Source of the DNA: Symbiodinium natans
Taxonomy: Eukaryota; Sar; Dinophyceae; Suessiales; Symbiodiniaceae
NCBI GenBank assembly: GCA_905221605.1
Contig: CAJNDS010000072.1
Coordinates: 36,001 to 100,000 of the forward strand
Direction of reading: 5' to 3'
Length of the DNA: 64,000 nucleotides
Shown: positions 23,390-34,001 of the stretch, piece by piece
How positions within the stretch are numbered: the first letter of the stretch is position 1
Layout: each line of letters begins with the position of its first letter
Notes under the pieces: model-generated
Databases searched by the model: none
What the model was told of the DNA's origin: nothing
The model's input: only the letters and a program-made list of their open reading frames with translations
Translations under genes and position numbers: made by a program

Positions 23390-23809
23390 CTAATATAGGG
23401 GGTTGGAGTATTTAGGGTTTTAGGTTTTAGGGTTTAGGGTTTAGGGTTTAGGGTTTAGGGTTTAGGGTTTAGGGTTTAGGTTTTTTGTTCAGGGTTTAGG
23501 GTTTAGACTCATAGTTTTCCCTGATGGTCCCTTGGTAACGAAAATAGAATAACCCCCAAAAACCCTATTCTAATTATTCAGGCCCCGATGTTCGACTCGG
23601 AGCCCCCAAACCCTTGCATCCTCGCGCCCTGCGTCCTGTGTCCCGAATTCTCGACCCCCTGAACCTTGCGCCCGGCCCCAAAACCCAAAACATCCCGTTC
23701 CATCTCGTAACCCTAAACCCTAAACCCTAAACCCTAAACCCCAAACCCTAAACCCTAAACCCTAAACCCTAAACCCCTAAACCCTAAACCCTAAACCCTC
23801 CTAGTAAAC

Positions 23810-23885
23810 CCTGTGAATTTCCTTTTTTTTATTGTCTGCCGAGGCCCGAGATACCGCATTCTGGGGGCGGGGCTTTCGAAAAGAG
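23810..23885 (-). CDS. Exon, unknown protein
   Basis: Minus strand: GCCTGAG, 76 bases, donor GTTTACTAGG leading into telomere-like repeat. Frame RPQNAVSRASADNKKKEIHR; a second frame is also open. A pyrimidine-rich stretch on + makes the opposite orientation conceivable. Confidence 0.45.
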
Positions 23886-24210
23886 CTCAGGCTTGCGTTG
23901 AGGGTCTTAAGGTCTTAGGGTTTAGGGGTTTAGGGGTTTAGGGTTTAGGGGTTTAGGGTTTAGGGTTTAGGGTTTAGGGTTTGGGGTTTGGGGTTTAGGG
24001 TTTAGGGTTTAGGGTTTAGGGTTTAGGGTTTAGGGTTTAGGGTTTAGGGTTTAGGGACCTAGGGGGGCTTTTAAGGTTTAGGGTTGAGGGTTTGAGGGTT
24101 TCAAACCCTAGACGAAGCTTAAGGTTTTGAGAAGGGTGAGTGTAATTTAGGGCTTCGGGATGCTTACCCCTGAACCCTGAACCCTAAACCCTAAACCCTA
24201 AACCCTAAAC

Positions 24211-24286
24211 CCTTTGGGACCCTCAAAGCCCAGTGCTTTAAGCCGCCGAGGTGCAGCAGCCGAGTCCGTACCTTGGGGCGGAAGCA
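24211..24286 (-). CDS. Exon, unknown protein
   Basis: Minus strand: acceptor CCCCGCGTCAG, 76 bases, donor GTTTAGGG. Frame VRTRLLHLGGLKHWALRVPK. Natural composition and both borders fit. Confidence 0.62.
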
Positions 24287-24672
24287 CTGACGCGGGGTTT
24301 TGGAGTCCCCTAAAGCCCTAAACCCTAAACAATAGCCCTGAACCCTAAACCCTAAACCCTAAACCCTAAACCCTAAACCCTAAACCCTAAACCCTAAACC
24401 CTAGCCCTAAACCCTAAACCCTAAGCCCTAAGCCCTGAGCCACAAGCCCTGAACCCCCCTAAATTTCAGGTATTCCGGGCTTCGGGAGGCGGTTGCTGGA
24501 CTTCGGAGCAGGGGAGTCTCAGGCCTCAGGGTTGCGACACATCTGTTTAGGGTTTAGGGTTTAGGGTTGAGGGTTGAGGGTTTAGGGTTTAGGGTTGAAG
24601 GTTTAGGGTTTAGGGCTTAGGGTTTAGGGTTTGGGGTTTAAGGTTTAGGGTTTAGGGTTTAAGGTTTTTGGT

Positions 24673-24882
24673 TTAGGGCTTGGGGGTGAGGTTTGGAGTT
24701 CTACCACCCGGAGCACAATGCCGACAGCAGCCCCCCGAAACTAAACTCATGAACCACAGGGTTTCGGTTAGGACTTGGGCTTTGGGCCTCGGGATTTGGG
24801 TGTCTTCCACGCGCTCCATTTTTAACCGCCGTGAAGCGGATCGGTAAGCTTCAGCCGATGTGAGGAACTCCCGCATCTCCAT
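24673..24882 (-). CDS. Possible first exon, unknown protein
   Basis: A minus-strand ATG at 24882 opens a frame starting MEMREFLTSAEAYRSASRRL that stays protein-like for about 45 residues before fading into repeat translation. Its real 3' border is probably an internal donor. It lies in the opposite repeat context (G block left, C block right) to most exons. Confidence 0.45.
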   Translation of the reverse strand: MEMREFLTSAEAYRSASRRLKMERVEDTQIPRPKAQVLTETLWFMSLVSGGCCRHCAPGGRTPNLTPKP

Positions 24883-25483
24883 GGAACCCTTAAACCCTTA
24901 AACCCTTAAACCCTTAAACCCTAAACCCTAAACCCTAAACCCTAACCCCTAAACCCTAAACCCTAAACCCTAAACCCTAAACCGTGGTTGAGGGTTTGGG
25001 GTTTCGGGCAACCCACAACCTAAAGCCGGAGCCAATAGCTCTCTGGAGGGCAATCGAAGCCGCAAAGGCGGCTAGAAATGTGCCGTGGATGATCTAATCC
25101 TGGGCTCTTGGTTTAGGGTTTAGGGATTGGGGTTGGGGGTTTAGGGTACAGGGTTCAGGGTTCAGGGTTTAGGGTTTAGGGTTTAGGGTTTATAGGTTTA
25201 GGGTTTATAGGTTTAGGGTTTAGGGTTTAGGGTTTAGGGATTTAAGGGCTACTTAGGTACATAGGGACTATATAAGGTAGATATAGGGGTTATACAATAT
25301 AGGGGGGTTCTTGCCCAAAGGGCTTGGGATTTGGGGAAGGGTGGCTACTTTGATGAAAGGGATCTTAGCTCCTGACCCTCGCAGAAAGGGACCAAATACT
25401 CCCACGAGCAGTCCTCACTCCTGAGCCTAAACCCTGAACCCTAGGCCCCTAAGCCCCTAAACCCTAAACCCTAAACCCTAAAC

Positions 25484-25591
25484 CCCACTTTGGAGCCAAG
25501 TGTCAACGCGCCCCCAACTGCATTTTGAGCCGGCACCCAGCCCCGGCGCGAGCCGCACTCCGCTTCGGCTTCCGCAGACTCCAGCCGGTTC
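25484..25591 (-). CDS. Exon, unknown protein
   Basis: Minus strand: GCCAAG followed by G, 108 bases open to donor GTTTAGGG. Frame includes NRLESAEAEAECGSRRGW and AVGGALTLGSKVG. No stop across 35 codons. Confidence 0.65.
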
Positions 25592-25858
25592 CTTGGCTTA
25601 GGGCTTAGGGTGTAGGGTTTAGGGTTTAGGGTTTCGGGTTTAGGGTTTAGAGTTTAGGGTTTAGGGTTTGGGGTTTGGGGTTTAGGGTTTAGGGTTTAGG
25701 ATTTAGGGGGTTGAGGGGATTCAGGTTGACTCCTTGTGGTGATGGGGCATACTTGCGCTCAGGGGGTAAGTGGGTCACAGGGGAGGGATTTCAATCCCTT
25801 TCTTTAAAACTTCAGGATGCTCATGGGCTCTTATCGACAGAACCACCGGCGAAAAATG

Positions 25859-26374
25859 CTATGTTTCTTGAACACGGTCTAGCTTCAGAAAGGTTCGTCG
25901 CACCACCACATCGGTGCTGGCCGACGCGAAGCAGGGCTTCTTCATGTGCGGGGCTCGCACCTGGAAACGAGCAGCAGGGGCCTCGCCAATCCTCGGGGCC
26001 GAAACTCCTCCGTTCAGGCGCCGGTAGGCCCGCTGCTGCCGGTGGAATGCCGGCTCGAGGTGCTGCCTGCAGCTCGACCACTCCAGCGTGCGTACGGCAA
26101 CTTGATATGGTACCAATGCCCTTCCATTCAACTCCGAATAGAGCCTGAGCTGGATATCGAGCCGCCGCAGGAACTCTTCGAGGTAGAGATAGAAAGTGAA
26201 CTCTTGGTCAGTCCACCTTGTCCAGCAGGAACCGATCCCGTCGTCATCCGTGACAACCACCCAGCCGCTCTCCTCCGGTCGGCTCTGCGTTGGCATGGCC
26301 CCAGGGCGAACCGGAAGCAGTGGCGCTCCGCGGTTACAGTTGCGGAGGTGTAGAATGGTGTAGTATGATTTGTC
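25859..26374 (-). CDS. Large exon of an unrecognised protein, ending in a stop codon
   Basis: The longest minus-strand frame in the repeat region. I place its start at the acceptor CCTAAG (followed by G), giving 171 residues and TAG at 25859-25861; the frame is open further upstream to 26500. Recognisable stretches are GWVVVTDDDGIGSCWTRWTD and FTFYLYLEEFLRRLDIQLRL, suggesting a folded acidic-helical domain, but I do not know the family. The exon is free of telomere-like repeat. It probably follows the exon at 26604-26718; the stop could be the end of that gene. Confidence 0.68.
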   Translation of the reverse strand, partial: DKSYYTILHLRNCNRGAPLLPVRPGAMPTQSRPEESGWVVVTDDDGIGSCWTRWTDQEFTFYLYLEEFLRRLDIQLRLYSELNGRALVPYQVAVRTLEWSSCRQHLEPAFHRQQRAYRRLNGGVSAPRIGEAPAARFQVRAPHMKKPCFASASTDVVVRRTFLKLDRVQET

Positions 26375-26603
26375 CTTAGGACCCAGTGGATTAGAGGTAC
26401 TTTGGGGCCAAAACCGAACAAACAGGGAAAATCGCTTCTCTTCGGTGCACTCTCGAGTCGGCCCAGCCGTGAACCCCAACCCCCCTAACCTTAAACCCAA
26501 GCCCTCACACTAAACTCTCCCTTAAGCACCCTTCCCCTACGCAAGAGCTTGGGAGGCTTGTGGAGAAGCCCTAAACCTGAGCCCTGAACCCTAAACCCTA
26601 AAC

Positions 26604-26718
26604 CCAAATTGCAAGCGTCCACTTCCAGAAGCCTTGGCAGATCGCTAGACTGCAGGTGCTTCTCGAAGCGATCCTTCTCCAGCTTGGCCAGCCGAGAGAG
26701 GTGCCCCGTGGCCCACAC
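26604..26718 (-). CDS. Exon, unknown protein (helical, charged)
   Basis: Minus strand: acceptor CCTAACAAG followed by G, 115 bases, donor GTTTAGGG. The frame GHLSRLAKLEKDRFEKHLQS continues SSDLPRLLEVDACNL without a stop. Opposite-strand frames are poor. A clear example of an exon cut out between a G-strand block and a C-strand block. Confidence 0.82.
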
Positions 26719-27225
26719 CTTGTTAGGGTTTAGGGTTTAGGGTTTAAGGTTTAGGATTTAGGGTTTAGGGTTTAGGGTTTAGGGTTTAGGGTTTAGGGTT
26801 TAGGGTCTAGGGTTCACGGTTTAGGGCATGCAGTGAAAGGGCGATCGTGACATGCGATGATCAGCCATGGCCCGATAGTGGAGGGCCATCTAACATCTTT
26901 ATCCCACCCAACGCCGTCTCAGGCGGTAAAACCACCCAAACCACTTCCAATAAACTTCTTCCGTTCCAGAGGGTCTGGCGTCGGGGCGTAGGGTCTCAGA
27001 ACGTCAGGTCAGATTTCCCTGGGCTCAGGTGGTACCCCTGCTTTCAAGGCCGGGCATCTAGAAGCTGAGCAAAACGTGCTCCGGTACGGGGCCCATGGGT
27101 CGGCTTGCGCAATCGAGGTCGAGGGGCTTCAGCGCCACCCCCCCCCCCCCCCCCCCGGCCGTAGGGTTTAGGGCATAGGGTTCAGGGTTATGGCTTCAGG
27201 GCTTTAAGGCTTTACAGAAAGCTCC

Positions 27226-27319
27226 AAAAAGTTGGAACATCCTTATCCCCATACCCCACAAGGTATATTAAGGGGGATCCCGGCTCTGATGATCCTTAAA
27301 CCATGTTCCAACTTTGTGA
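27226..27319. mobile_element. MITE-like element with AAAAAGTTGGAACAT ends
   Basis: AGTTGGAACAT at the left end and ATGTTCCAACTTTGT at the right end are inverted; the AT-rich interior contains AAGGTATATTAAGG. No coding capacity. Confidence 0.75.
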
Positions 27320-27595
27320 AGTTCACTGTAGGGCTTTAGGGGTTCGGGGCTCCGAAAACTATAGACTCCATAAGCCCGAAAACACTCCATAGACTGCCAG
27401 AAGCCCCTTACCCCCCAACCCTCGTCAAAGCCCGGGCACTGGATATGTGGCAAAGGGGAGGAACATGACATTAGACCTTGGCTCGGGAGTTGAAGGGGTT
27501 GAGGGGTTCAGGGGTTCAGGGGTTCAGGGGTGGAGAGGTGGAGAGGGTTTAGGGTTGAGGGTTTGAGGTCCCTGGCTGCCAAGGTCAACTGCTAC

Positions 27596-27815
27596 GGAGG
27601 GCCCCAAGGCTGCCGTGGAGCACGATCACCTTCTGAGGCTCAGGATGTGGATGGACCGTCAGGGCATAGGCTCGGACCGGGCCCACCTGAAACAGAGCGG
27701 TGTGGCGCCTGCCCAGCGGCAGCACCAGCATGGCAGCCATGCCAGGCTCGGGGATGTCGCTCCGCACGATCATGCGTGCAAAGTAGGCGTCCCACTCCGG
27801 CTCCTCTGGCTGGTT
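27596..27815 (-). CDS. Exon downstream of an introner; unknown protein
   Basis: Minus strand: after the acceptor CCCTACTAAG the frame continues in phase 0 from the exon at 27889-28050 and reads PEEPEWDAYFARMIVRSDIP, then PLGRRHTALFQVGPVRAYAL and VHPHPEPQKVIVLHG. The left border is either a donor GTAGCAG at 27595 or a stop at 27585. Function unknown. Confidence 0.75.
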
Positions 27816-27897
27816 CTTAGTAGGGAATGAGGGAATGAGTATCCTACATAATCCCTGAAAGGGTATATATAGCGCCCTCAGTCCCTACTAAGAACCA
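27811..27897. mobile_element. Introner: inverted-repeat element that forms intron 27816-27888
   Basis: TGGTTCTTAGTAGGGA at 27811-27826 is the perfect complement of TCCCTACTAAGAACCA at 27882-27897. On the minus strand the 73-base intron starts GTAGGGAC and ends CCCTACTAAG, both inside the terminal repeats, and removing it joins the two flanking coding frames in phase 0. The short outer parts of the repeats become coding sequence. Confidence 0.82.
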
Positions 27898-28050
27898 GTG
27901 GTCCTTCGGCGCGCCCGCGGAGGCCCCCTCGTGAAGGCAGGAGGGGCTTTCGAGGATCTGGCGCATGGAGCACACGCGCAGGGGCTCCTTCGCATCCTCC
28001 TGGCGGATGCGGACAATGGCATCCCCGGGGCTGACTTGCTCTTGCCACTC
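27889..28050 (-). CDS. Exon upstream of an introner; unknown protein
   Basis: Minus strand: acceptor GCAGCCCAG followed by G, 162 bases (54 codons, phase 0 at both ends), donor GTAGGGAC inside the introner. Frame includes QVSPGDAIVRIRQEDAKEPL and VCSMRQILESPSCLHEG. The frame is also open a little further upstream, so an earlier acceptor is possible. Confidence 0.75.
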
Positions 28051-28099
28051 CTGGGCTGCAGAGCGGAAACCGAATCTTGTTCCTATAGCCCCCAAAAAC

Positions 28100-28760
28100 C
28101 CTAAACCCTAAACCCTGAACCTATATGTCAAGTTCTTCAACATTAGCCCAGACTCTGCATGGAGAAAGCCTGTCATGCTCGCGATGGGCTTGCTGAGGGC
28201 TTCCTGGGCGAGGGAGGCCCTGAATCCTCGTAAGGCTTCTTATTCTGAGTTCAGGGTGTAGGGTTTAGGGTTTGCTTCTGCTTTTTGTTCTGATTACTGT
28301 TATTGATCTTGTTTGCTTAGGGTTTCGGGAGCAAAGTGTTTAAAGGATTGAAGGTGTAATTGCTTTGGGGTTTCAAGGATCAAAGGAACCCTAAACCCTA
28401 AACGCTAAACCCTAAACCCTAAACCGACACAGGTAAGATGGAGAATGGTGCCGAAGGCCAGTTCCAGCTTCCGGCCGAGTGAGCCTCACTGCTTCTGTGG
28501 GGTTTAGGGTTTAAGGTTTAGGGTTTTAGGGGTTGGGGTTTAGGGTTTAGGGTCTAGGGTTTAGGGTTTAAGGTTTAGGGTTTAAGGTCTAGGGTTTAGG
28601 GTTTAGGGTTTGGGTTTAGGGTTTGGGGTTTGGGGTTTGGGGTTTGGGGTTTGGGGTTTGGGGTTTGGGGTTTGGGGTTTGGGGTTTAGGGTTTAGGGTT
28701 TAGGGTTTAGGGTTTCAATACAAAAGAAGGCGTAGCATCACATAAGCATGGATTCCCTAC
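28100..28760. other. Intron/spacer sequence with possible exons
   Basis: 28130-28245 is a unique island open on both strands (minus: SKPIASMTGFLHAESGLMLK after acceptor CCTCCCTCGCCCAG). 28425-28500 may hold another exon (minus, SLGRKLELAFGTILHLTCV). 28500-28715 is telomere-like with a run of about ten GGGTTTG units. Confidence 0.45.
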
Positions 28761-28763
28761 TAC

Positions 28764-28836
28764 GGACCGGGTGGCAAGGAAGATGCCGGCAGCGCCGTGC
28801 TCACGACAAACTGCAGCCGGGTCATGCAGGATCCAC
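28764..28836 (-). CDS. Exon, unknown protein
   Basis: Minus strand: acceptor CACCGCTTTTTAG followed by G, 73 bases, donor GTAGTAGGG. Frame HDPAAVCREHGAAGIFLATR. Good splice signals on both sides although the repeat context is reversed. Confidence 0.7.
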
Positions 28837-29144
28837 CTAAAAAGCGGTGCAGTCCGCTTGACACAATCAAAAATAAACCCTAAACCCAGAAACCCTAAAC
28901 CCGAAAAACCCGAAAACCCCTAAAACCCCCTAAACCCCCCTAAAACCCCCTAAAAGCCCCTAAAGACCCTAAAACGCCTAAAACCCCTAAATCCCCTGAA
29001 ACCCCTGAAACCCATAAATCCCCTAAAACCCCTAAAACCCATAAATCCCAGCCACCGAAGAGAAGCCGCAAAGGCGGCCCTGGTTACCCCTTCAGACGAG
29101 CATCCGAAACCCTAAACCCTAACCCTAAACCCTAAACCCTAAAC

Positions 29145-29240
29145 CCAGCCACATGTGGAGAACTTGTAGCAGATGCGGCCATCGTGCTCCCAGCGGCCGT
29201 CAGCAAACATCTCTTGAACGTTCATCCAGCCACGGGTGTC
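29145..29240 (-). CDS. Exon, unknown protein
   Basis: Minus strand: acceptor CCCTAAACCCTAAG followed by G, exactly 32 codons in phase 0, donor GTTTAGGG. Frame RGWMNVQEMFADGRWEHDGR then ICYKFSTCGW. The whole island between the two blocks is coding. Confidence 0.82.
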
Positions 29241-29386
29241 CTTAGGGTTTAGGGTTTAGGGTTTGGGGTTTGGGGTTTGGGGTTTGGGGTTTAGGGTTAG
29301 GGTTTAGGGTTTAGGGTTTAGGGTTTTGGCTTTGGGTTTGGGGTTTAGGGTTCTGGGTGTTGGGCTGGGGGGGAATCTTATGGAAC

Positions 29387-29441
29387 CATCTGCTGCTCTA
29401 GCCTTTCGGGAAAGACCCTGAGATCGTGCCTTGCCAGTTCG
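29387..29441 (-). CDS. Exon, unknown protein
   Basis: Minus strand: acceptor GGAGCTTACAG, 55 bases, donor GTTCCATAAG. Frame ELARHDLRVFPERLEQQM ends in phase 0 and can join the exon at 29145-29240 in phase 0. Confidence 0.65.
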
Positions 29442-29532
29442 CTGTAAGCTCCCTGAGCCGGGGAGGGTTGAGGGTTCAGGGCTTAGGGATTAGAACTGAA
29501 GGTTGAGGAGGCTGGAAGGGTGAACTTCAGGG

Positions 29533-29676
29533 TTAGGGTCTCAGGTTCAAAGTTTGGGGCTGGTCCAGCTGTTGGGCCGTTGAAAGCCGAGACTCCGTCG
29601 CCTCCACGATGTTGATGAAGAAGTCTTCGATGTCGATGTAGGGGGTCAGCTCATCAAGCGCAGCCGTGCCAGCCAT
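29533..29676 (-). CDS. Probable first exon of a minus-strand gene
   Basis: An ATG at 29676 starts MAGTAALDELTPYIDIEDFF, followed by INIVEATESRLSTAQQLDQP. The frame runs to a TAA at 29533, but the real exon probably ends earlier at a GT or GC donor (for example after IN-Ile, or in TCAACG|GC). The frame also extends 8 codons upstream to an acceptor-like GATTCCGCAG, so an internal exon is possible. Confidence 0.62.
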   Translation of the reverse strand: MAGTAALDELTPYIDIEDFFINIVEATESRLSTAQQLDQPQTLNLRP

Positions 29677-30112
29677 GCTGACGCTGCGGAATCCGACGCC
29701 CTAAGCCCTAAGCCCTAAACCCTAAACCCTAAACCCTAAACCCCCTCCCAACCCCTACACCCCTGAAGCTCTGAAGGGTCTGGGGCCCTGGAAAGGGTCT
29801 GAGCTGAGGGCTGGGGGCTAAGAAGGCATCCCTTTGGAGCCCCCCCTTCCCCTTAAAAGCCCTAAACAGTAAACCCCAAACCCTAGCCCTAAACCCTAAA
29901 CCCTAAACCCTAAACCCCCTTCAAGCCCTGTCCTCGAAGGCCTTCGTGTTTTGGCGCTTAAGGGCACCCAGAAGCCCCGAAATCCTATAGTTCAGAGCGA
30001 AGTCAGGGTTGAAGTACGAGGGGCTTGAGTTCCAGGGTTTAGGGTTTAGGGCTAGGGTTTAGGATTTAGGGTTTAGGGTTTCGGGTTTAGGGGGACTGGG
30101 GGAGTTCATGAC

Positions 30113-30200
30113 CCTGTGTGCCGCAGGAGGTTGACAAACAAAGAAGGCAGCGGCTGAGTGGCGGAGATACCACGACATGCCCCCAAAACATTCTGGGGCC
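30113..30200 (-). CDS. Tentative further exon of the kinase gene or its neighbour
   Basis: Minus strand: ATTAAG followed by G, 88 bases, donor GTCATG. In the phase inherited from the exon at 31106-31187 the frame is open (SWYLRHSAAAFFVCQPP), but an alternative acceptor and other frames are also open, so the call is weak. A second candidate lies at about 29918-30030 (minus, FNPDFALNYRISGLLGALKR). Confidence 0.35.
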
Positions 30201-30678
30201 CTTAATAAATAAGATAGGGTTTAGGGTCTAGGGTCTAGGGTCTAGGGTTTAGGATTTAGGGTTTGGGGTTTGGGGTTTCGGGTTTCGGGCTTAGGGTTTA
30301 GGGTTTAGGGTTACTATGTATACTTATACAGAGGCCATAAGAGCATGCGATGAGCAGCTATGCCGACCCCTAAGTACCGGAATGAGCTGCTGTGTGAATA
30401 TGAAACAGCAGGGGAGAGCTAAGGGGCTTGGGGAAGGGGAACTGCACACCTCAACATGGCTCCGACGCATGGTGATGGCGGGCTCGCCCCGAAAAAATTC
30501 CACACCCTAAACCCTAAACCCTAAACCCTAAACCCTAAACCCTAAACCCTAAACCCTAAACCCTAAACCCTTCCACCCTTGCACCCTGAACATTCTTCAA
30601 CCCTTCAGCCCCTTCAGCCCACACCTTCGACATTAAAAACGAGTACAACGATGACGACTGCTTCTCTGTTACTCTGAC

Positions 30679-30988
30679 TACTTGGAGGTTCATGGTACCT
30701 ACTAACCAATCATAACTGCACATATGACCCACTTATAAGCCCCCTTAAGTGCCCTAATATGGTCGTGAGTACAGCTATAAGTACAGTTATCAGGGCGGTT
30801 GTCAACATTATGGTCCCTTTTTGGATCCCTATCATAATACGGCACCTAATATTTAGGGCACCCCAAAAGGGTTTAGGGTTTTAGGGTTTAGGGATTAGGG
30901 ATTAGGGATTAGGGTTTAGGGTTTAGGCTTTAGGGTTTCGGGTTTAGGGTTTAGGGTTTAGGGAACCACCCTTATGGACCTCCAAGTA
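30679..30988. mobile_element. MITE-like element, TACTTGGAGGTTCATGGTAC family (copy C), with a telomere-like block inside
   Basis: The left end TACTTGGAGGTTCATGGTAC and the right end GGACCTCCAAGTA are family termini. Between them, after the usual interior, lie another inverted segment and a G-strand telomere-like block at about 30868-30960. Either the heptamers were inserted into the element or they arose inside it. Confidence 0.65.
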
Positions 30989-31105
30989 TACCATGCTTAC
31001 TACCAGCTGGTACCCTTGCTACTGCAGCTTCCTCGGCATGGCCCTAAACCCTAAACCCTAAACCCTAAACCCTAAACCCTAAACCCTAAACCCTAAACCC
31101 TAAAC

Positions 31106-31187
31106 CCTAGGAGGCCCTGACACCTTTCAAGCCTGAGACAAGATGCCAGTCCCTGGAGGCCAACCTCCGTGCTCGTGCCAGGCGAGC
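31106..31187 (-). CDS. Kinase exon, C-lobe (after subdomain IX)
   Basis: Minus strand: acceptor CGGCCTCCAG followed by G, 82 bases, donor GTTTAGGG. In the phase inherited from the previous exon it is open to the donor (VGLQGLASCLRLERCQGLL), resembling the region around the conserved Arg of subdomain XI. Frames on both strands are open, so placement relies on phase. Confidence 0.62.
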
Positions 31188-33969
31188 CTGGAGGCCGAAA
31201 GAGTTGTTTAGGGTTTAGGGTTTAGAGTTTAGGGTTTAGGGTTGAGGGTTTAGGGGTTTAGGGTTTAGGGTTTAGGGTTTAGGGTTTCGGGTTTAGGGTT
31301 GGATTCAGAGCTTCAAGTCTAGGACTTAGGGGGTTTGGAAAAATTTGAACTTACTGCTCGAGATGTATCCCTCTGGAACAGGCAAGCCCAACACCTCAAC
31401 AAGTGGAAAGGACTCCGCAGCGCTGCAAACCCTAAAACGCTAAACCCCCCCGCTCCCACGTTGCGCGACGCCCCCTTTAAAAACACAACAGCTCCCCGAA
31501 ACAACCCCTACAGCCTAAACCCTAAACCCTAAACCCGAAACCCGAAACCCTAAACCCGAAACCCCAGACCCCTAACCACACCTCCGCGGCCGAAAGGTCC
31601 ACCGGCGTGGCGCAGCGGAGGAAACTCTCCGCCGCCATGAAGGCAGGTGTTCCTTCGAGGTGTTTAGGGTTTGGGGTTCAGGGTTTAGGGTTTAGGGTTT
31701 GGGGTTTGGGGTTTGGGGTTTAGGGTTTAGGGTCAGGGTTTATGGTTCAGGGCTTAAGGTTTTGGCTTTGGGGTTTAGGGCTTAGGCTTTTAAGGCTTGG
31801 AGCTTGGGGTCAGGGTGGCTGTGGCGGACCCCTACCTCGCTACCCCTTAAACAAACCCCAAGACCTACTCACGAGCTCCGGACAATCAAACCCCCACAAG
31901 ACCCCTGAGCCCGCTACCTAAGAGGCTTACTACTTCTCAGGTAATTTGAAAATCAGGTACCCTATTGCATCCCTTAGAACAGGGCAAAATCTGGGGATAC
32001 AAGTTGCCTAATTCCCAAATACCCTACTGAACCCTACAGTAAACCCTAAACCCCTAAACCCTAAACCCTAAACCCTACTGAGAACGAGGAAGCTTTGGCC
32101 CTAGGCCTTCCAGCGGTGTCGGTATGCCACCCAGGGCCATGTCAATCCCGTGCTTTGGGCGCTCCTGTGACCACCAGTCTAGGTTTTGAGGGTTTTGAGG
32201 GTTTGGAACCCTAAACCCTAAACCCTGAACCCTAAACGCTAAACCCTAAACCCTAAACCCGGTTTTGAGGGCTTCGAAGGTTTTGGAGGTTTTGATGAGC
32301 GTTTGAGGGTTTGGGTGACCGCGGCTTACTTTCGTGTCCGTCTCAACCCGAAAATCCATAAGTCTCCAAGCCTTGGAGAGCTGTCAACTCCTGAGCGCAA
32401 CGCTGAGAGGATGCCGGTGCCCCCCCCCCCCCCGGTAACCTAAGTCATAGCCCCCCCAAATCGCCAAAACCTCGCCGAAACCCGTAAGCCCCAGAGACCC
32501 CCCCTGAGCCCTAAACCCTAAATCCTAAATCCTAAATCCTAGACCCTAAACCTAAGTCCGCACAACCAGCCGCCTCCTCCGAGTGGTGCATGGAGCCGGC
32601 CAGCCCGAAGTCGGCCAGCTTGGCCACACCCTCCTGGGTTTGGGGTTTATGGTTTGGGGTTTGGGATCTAGGGTTTGGGATTTAGGGTTTAGGGTTGAGG
32701 TTTGAGGGTTGAGGGTTTAGGGTTGACGGTTGAGGGTTTAGGGTTTAGGGTTTGCGGCTTGGGGTTTAGGGTCTAGGGTTTAGGACGCTTTAAGGTTTAC
32801 GGTTTGGGGCTTCGGGTTTACGCTTACGTCTTCGGGTTTTGTGTTTTGAAGGTTGAAAAAGGTTGAGGAGCGCTCTAGGGCAGTATCTTTAGGGTTACTG
32901 TACCACGGACAACAAACAACGAACCCCTTAACCGCTGTGGAGCCAAGGCTCTGTCCTACATACCACAGGTACATAACATGTGTATGTTTGGTGTGTCCCA
33001 AAATTCAGGTTGAGGGTTTAAGGTTTAGCGTTTTCGTGTTCCCATACAAAGGGGCTTGTACCTTTATCTGTGGCAAACAAACACTACGCCAACTTTGAAG
33101 GAATACAGTATACTTTGAAGGAATACAGTATACTAAACTTTGAAACCCACAGAAATGCTACACCTTGACGCACGTGCCCCCCCCCAAAAAAAAAAAAAAC
33201 CTTGAACCTCAGACGTCCTGAAATCGAAAGACACCTCAAGCCCATGCAAACCCCTACTGCCATAACAAAAAAAGCTCGAAACACCTAAGAAAGCCAAAAA
33301 CGCGATTTCAAGACATAGTGTACGTTGAGCAGGATGCCCGGGGAGGGGGGGGGATTCAATCGACCTGAAGCCGAAGCCGAATTAGTGAAGCTGCACGCTG
33401 AAGGTGACGCCGCATTGTCAGACGCCGCATTGCGGGGTGACGCCGACTTGTGTCGAATTGTAAGCTGAACTACCCCGTGGTGCCGAATTGGGAAGCCGAT
33501 TTCCCCCCTGGCGCCGAACTGTGAAGCCAACCCTCTGACGCCGCCCGCGTCGGCTCCAACAGGACGGCATGAGGGGAGTCCATTTGGGGTTTCTAGAAGC
33601 TGCGGCTGGGGTCGAGGAGAATCTCGCACACAGTTCTTGCGGAAGCTGCTTCAAGGGGTCAATGCGACTTCGCATGCTTCTGTGTGCCTGCCCCAGCCTT
33701 GTCCCCGCAACGCGGCTTTGCAATGTGACTTCCCTTCTGATTTGGCTTCGCAACGCGTCTTAGCCCCCTGATTTGGCCTTGCAACGAGTCTTCCCCCCTG
33801 GTTCGGCTTCGCAATGCGCCTGTGCTTGCCCATGCGTCTTCGCCTTCCAAGGCGTCTTCGCCTTCCAAGGCGTCTTCGCCTCCTAATTCGGCTTTGCCGA
33901 CTGGGCCCGTTAAGAAGTCATTCGGATTCGCAAAGCAGCTTCGGCTTCAGGTCGATTCAACCCCTACCG

Positions 33970-34001
<32 letters not shown>

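Noticed and set aside
28130-28250. + strand exon (FFNISPDSAWRKPVMLAMGL)
   Set aside because: The + frame is open and attractive, but neighbouring exons with firm splice signals are on the minus strand and the minus frame has a better acceptor. Recorded as unresolved rather than annotated.
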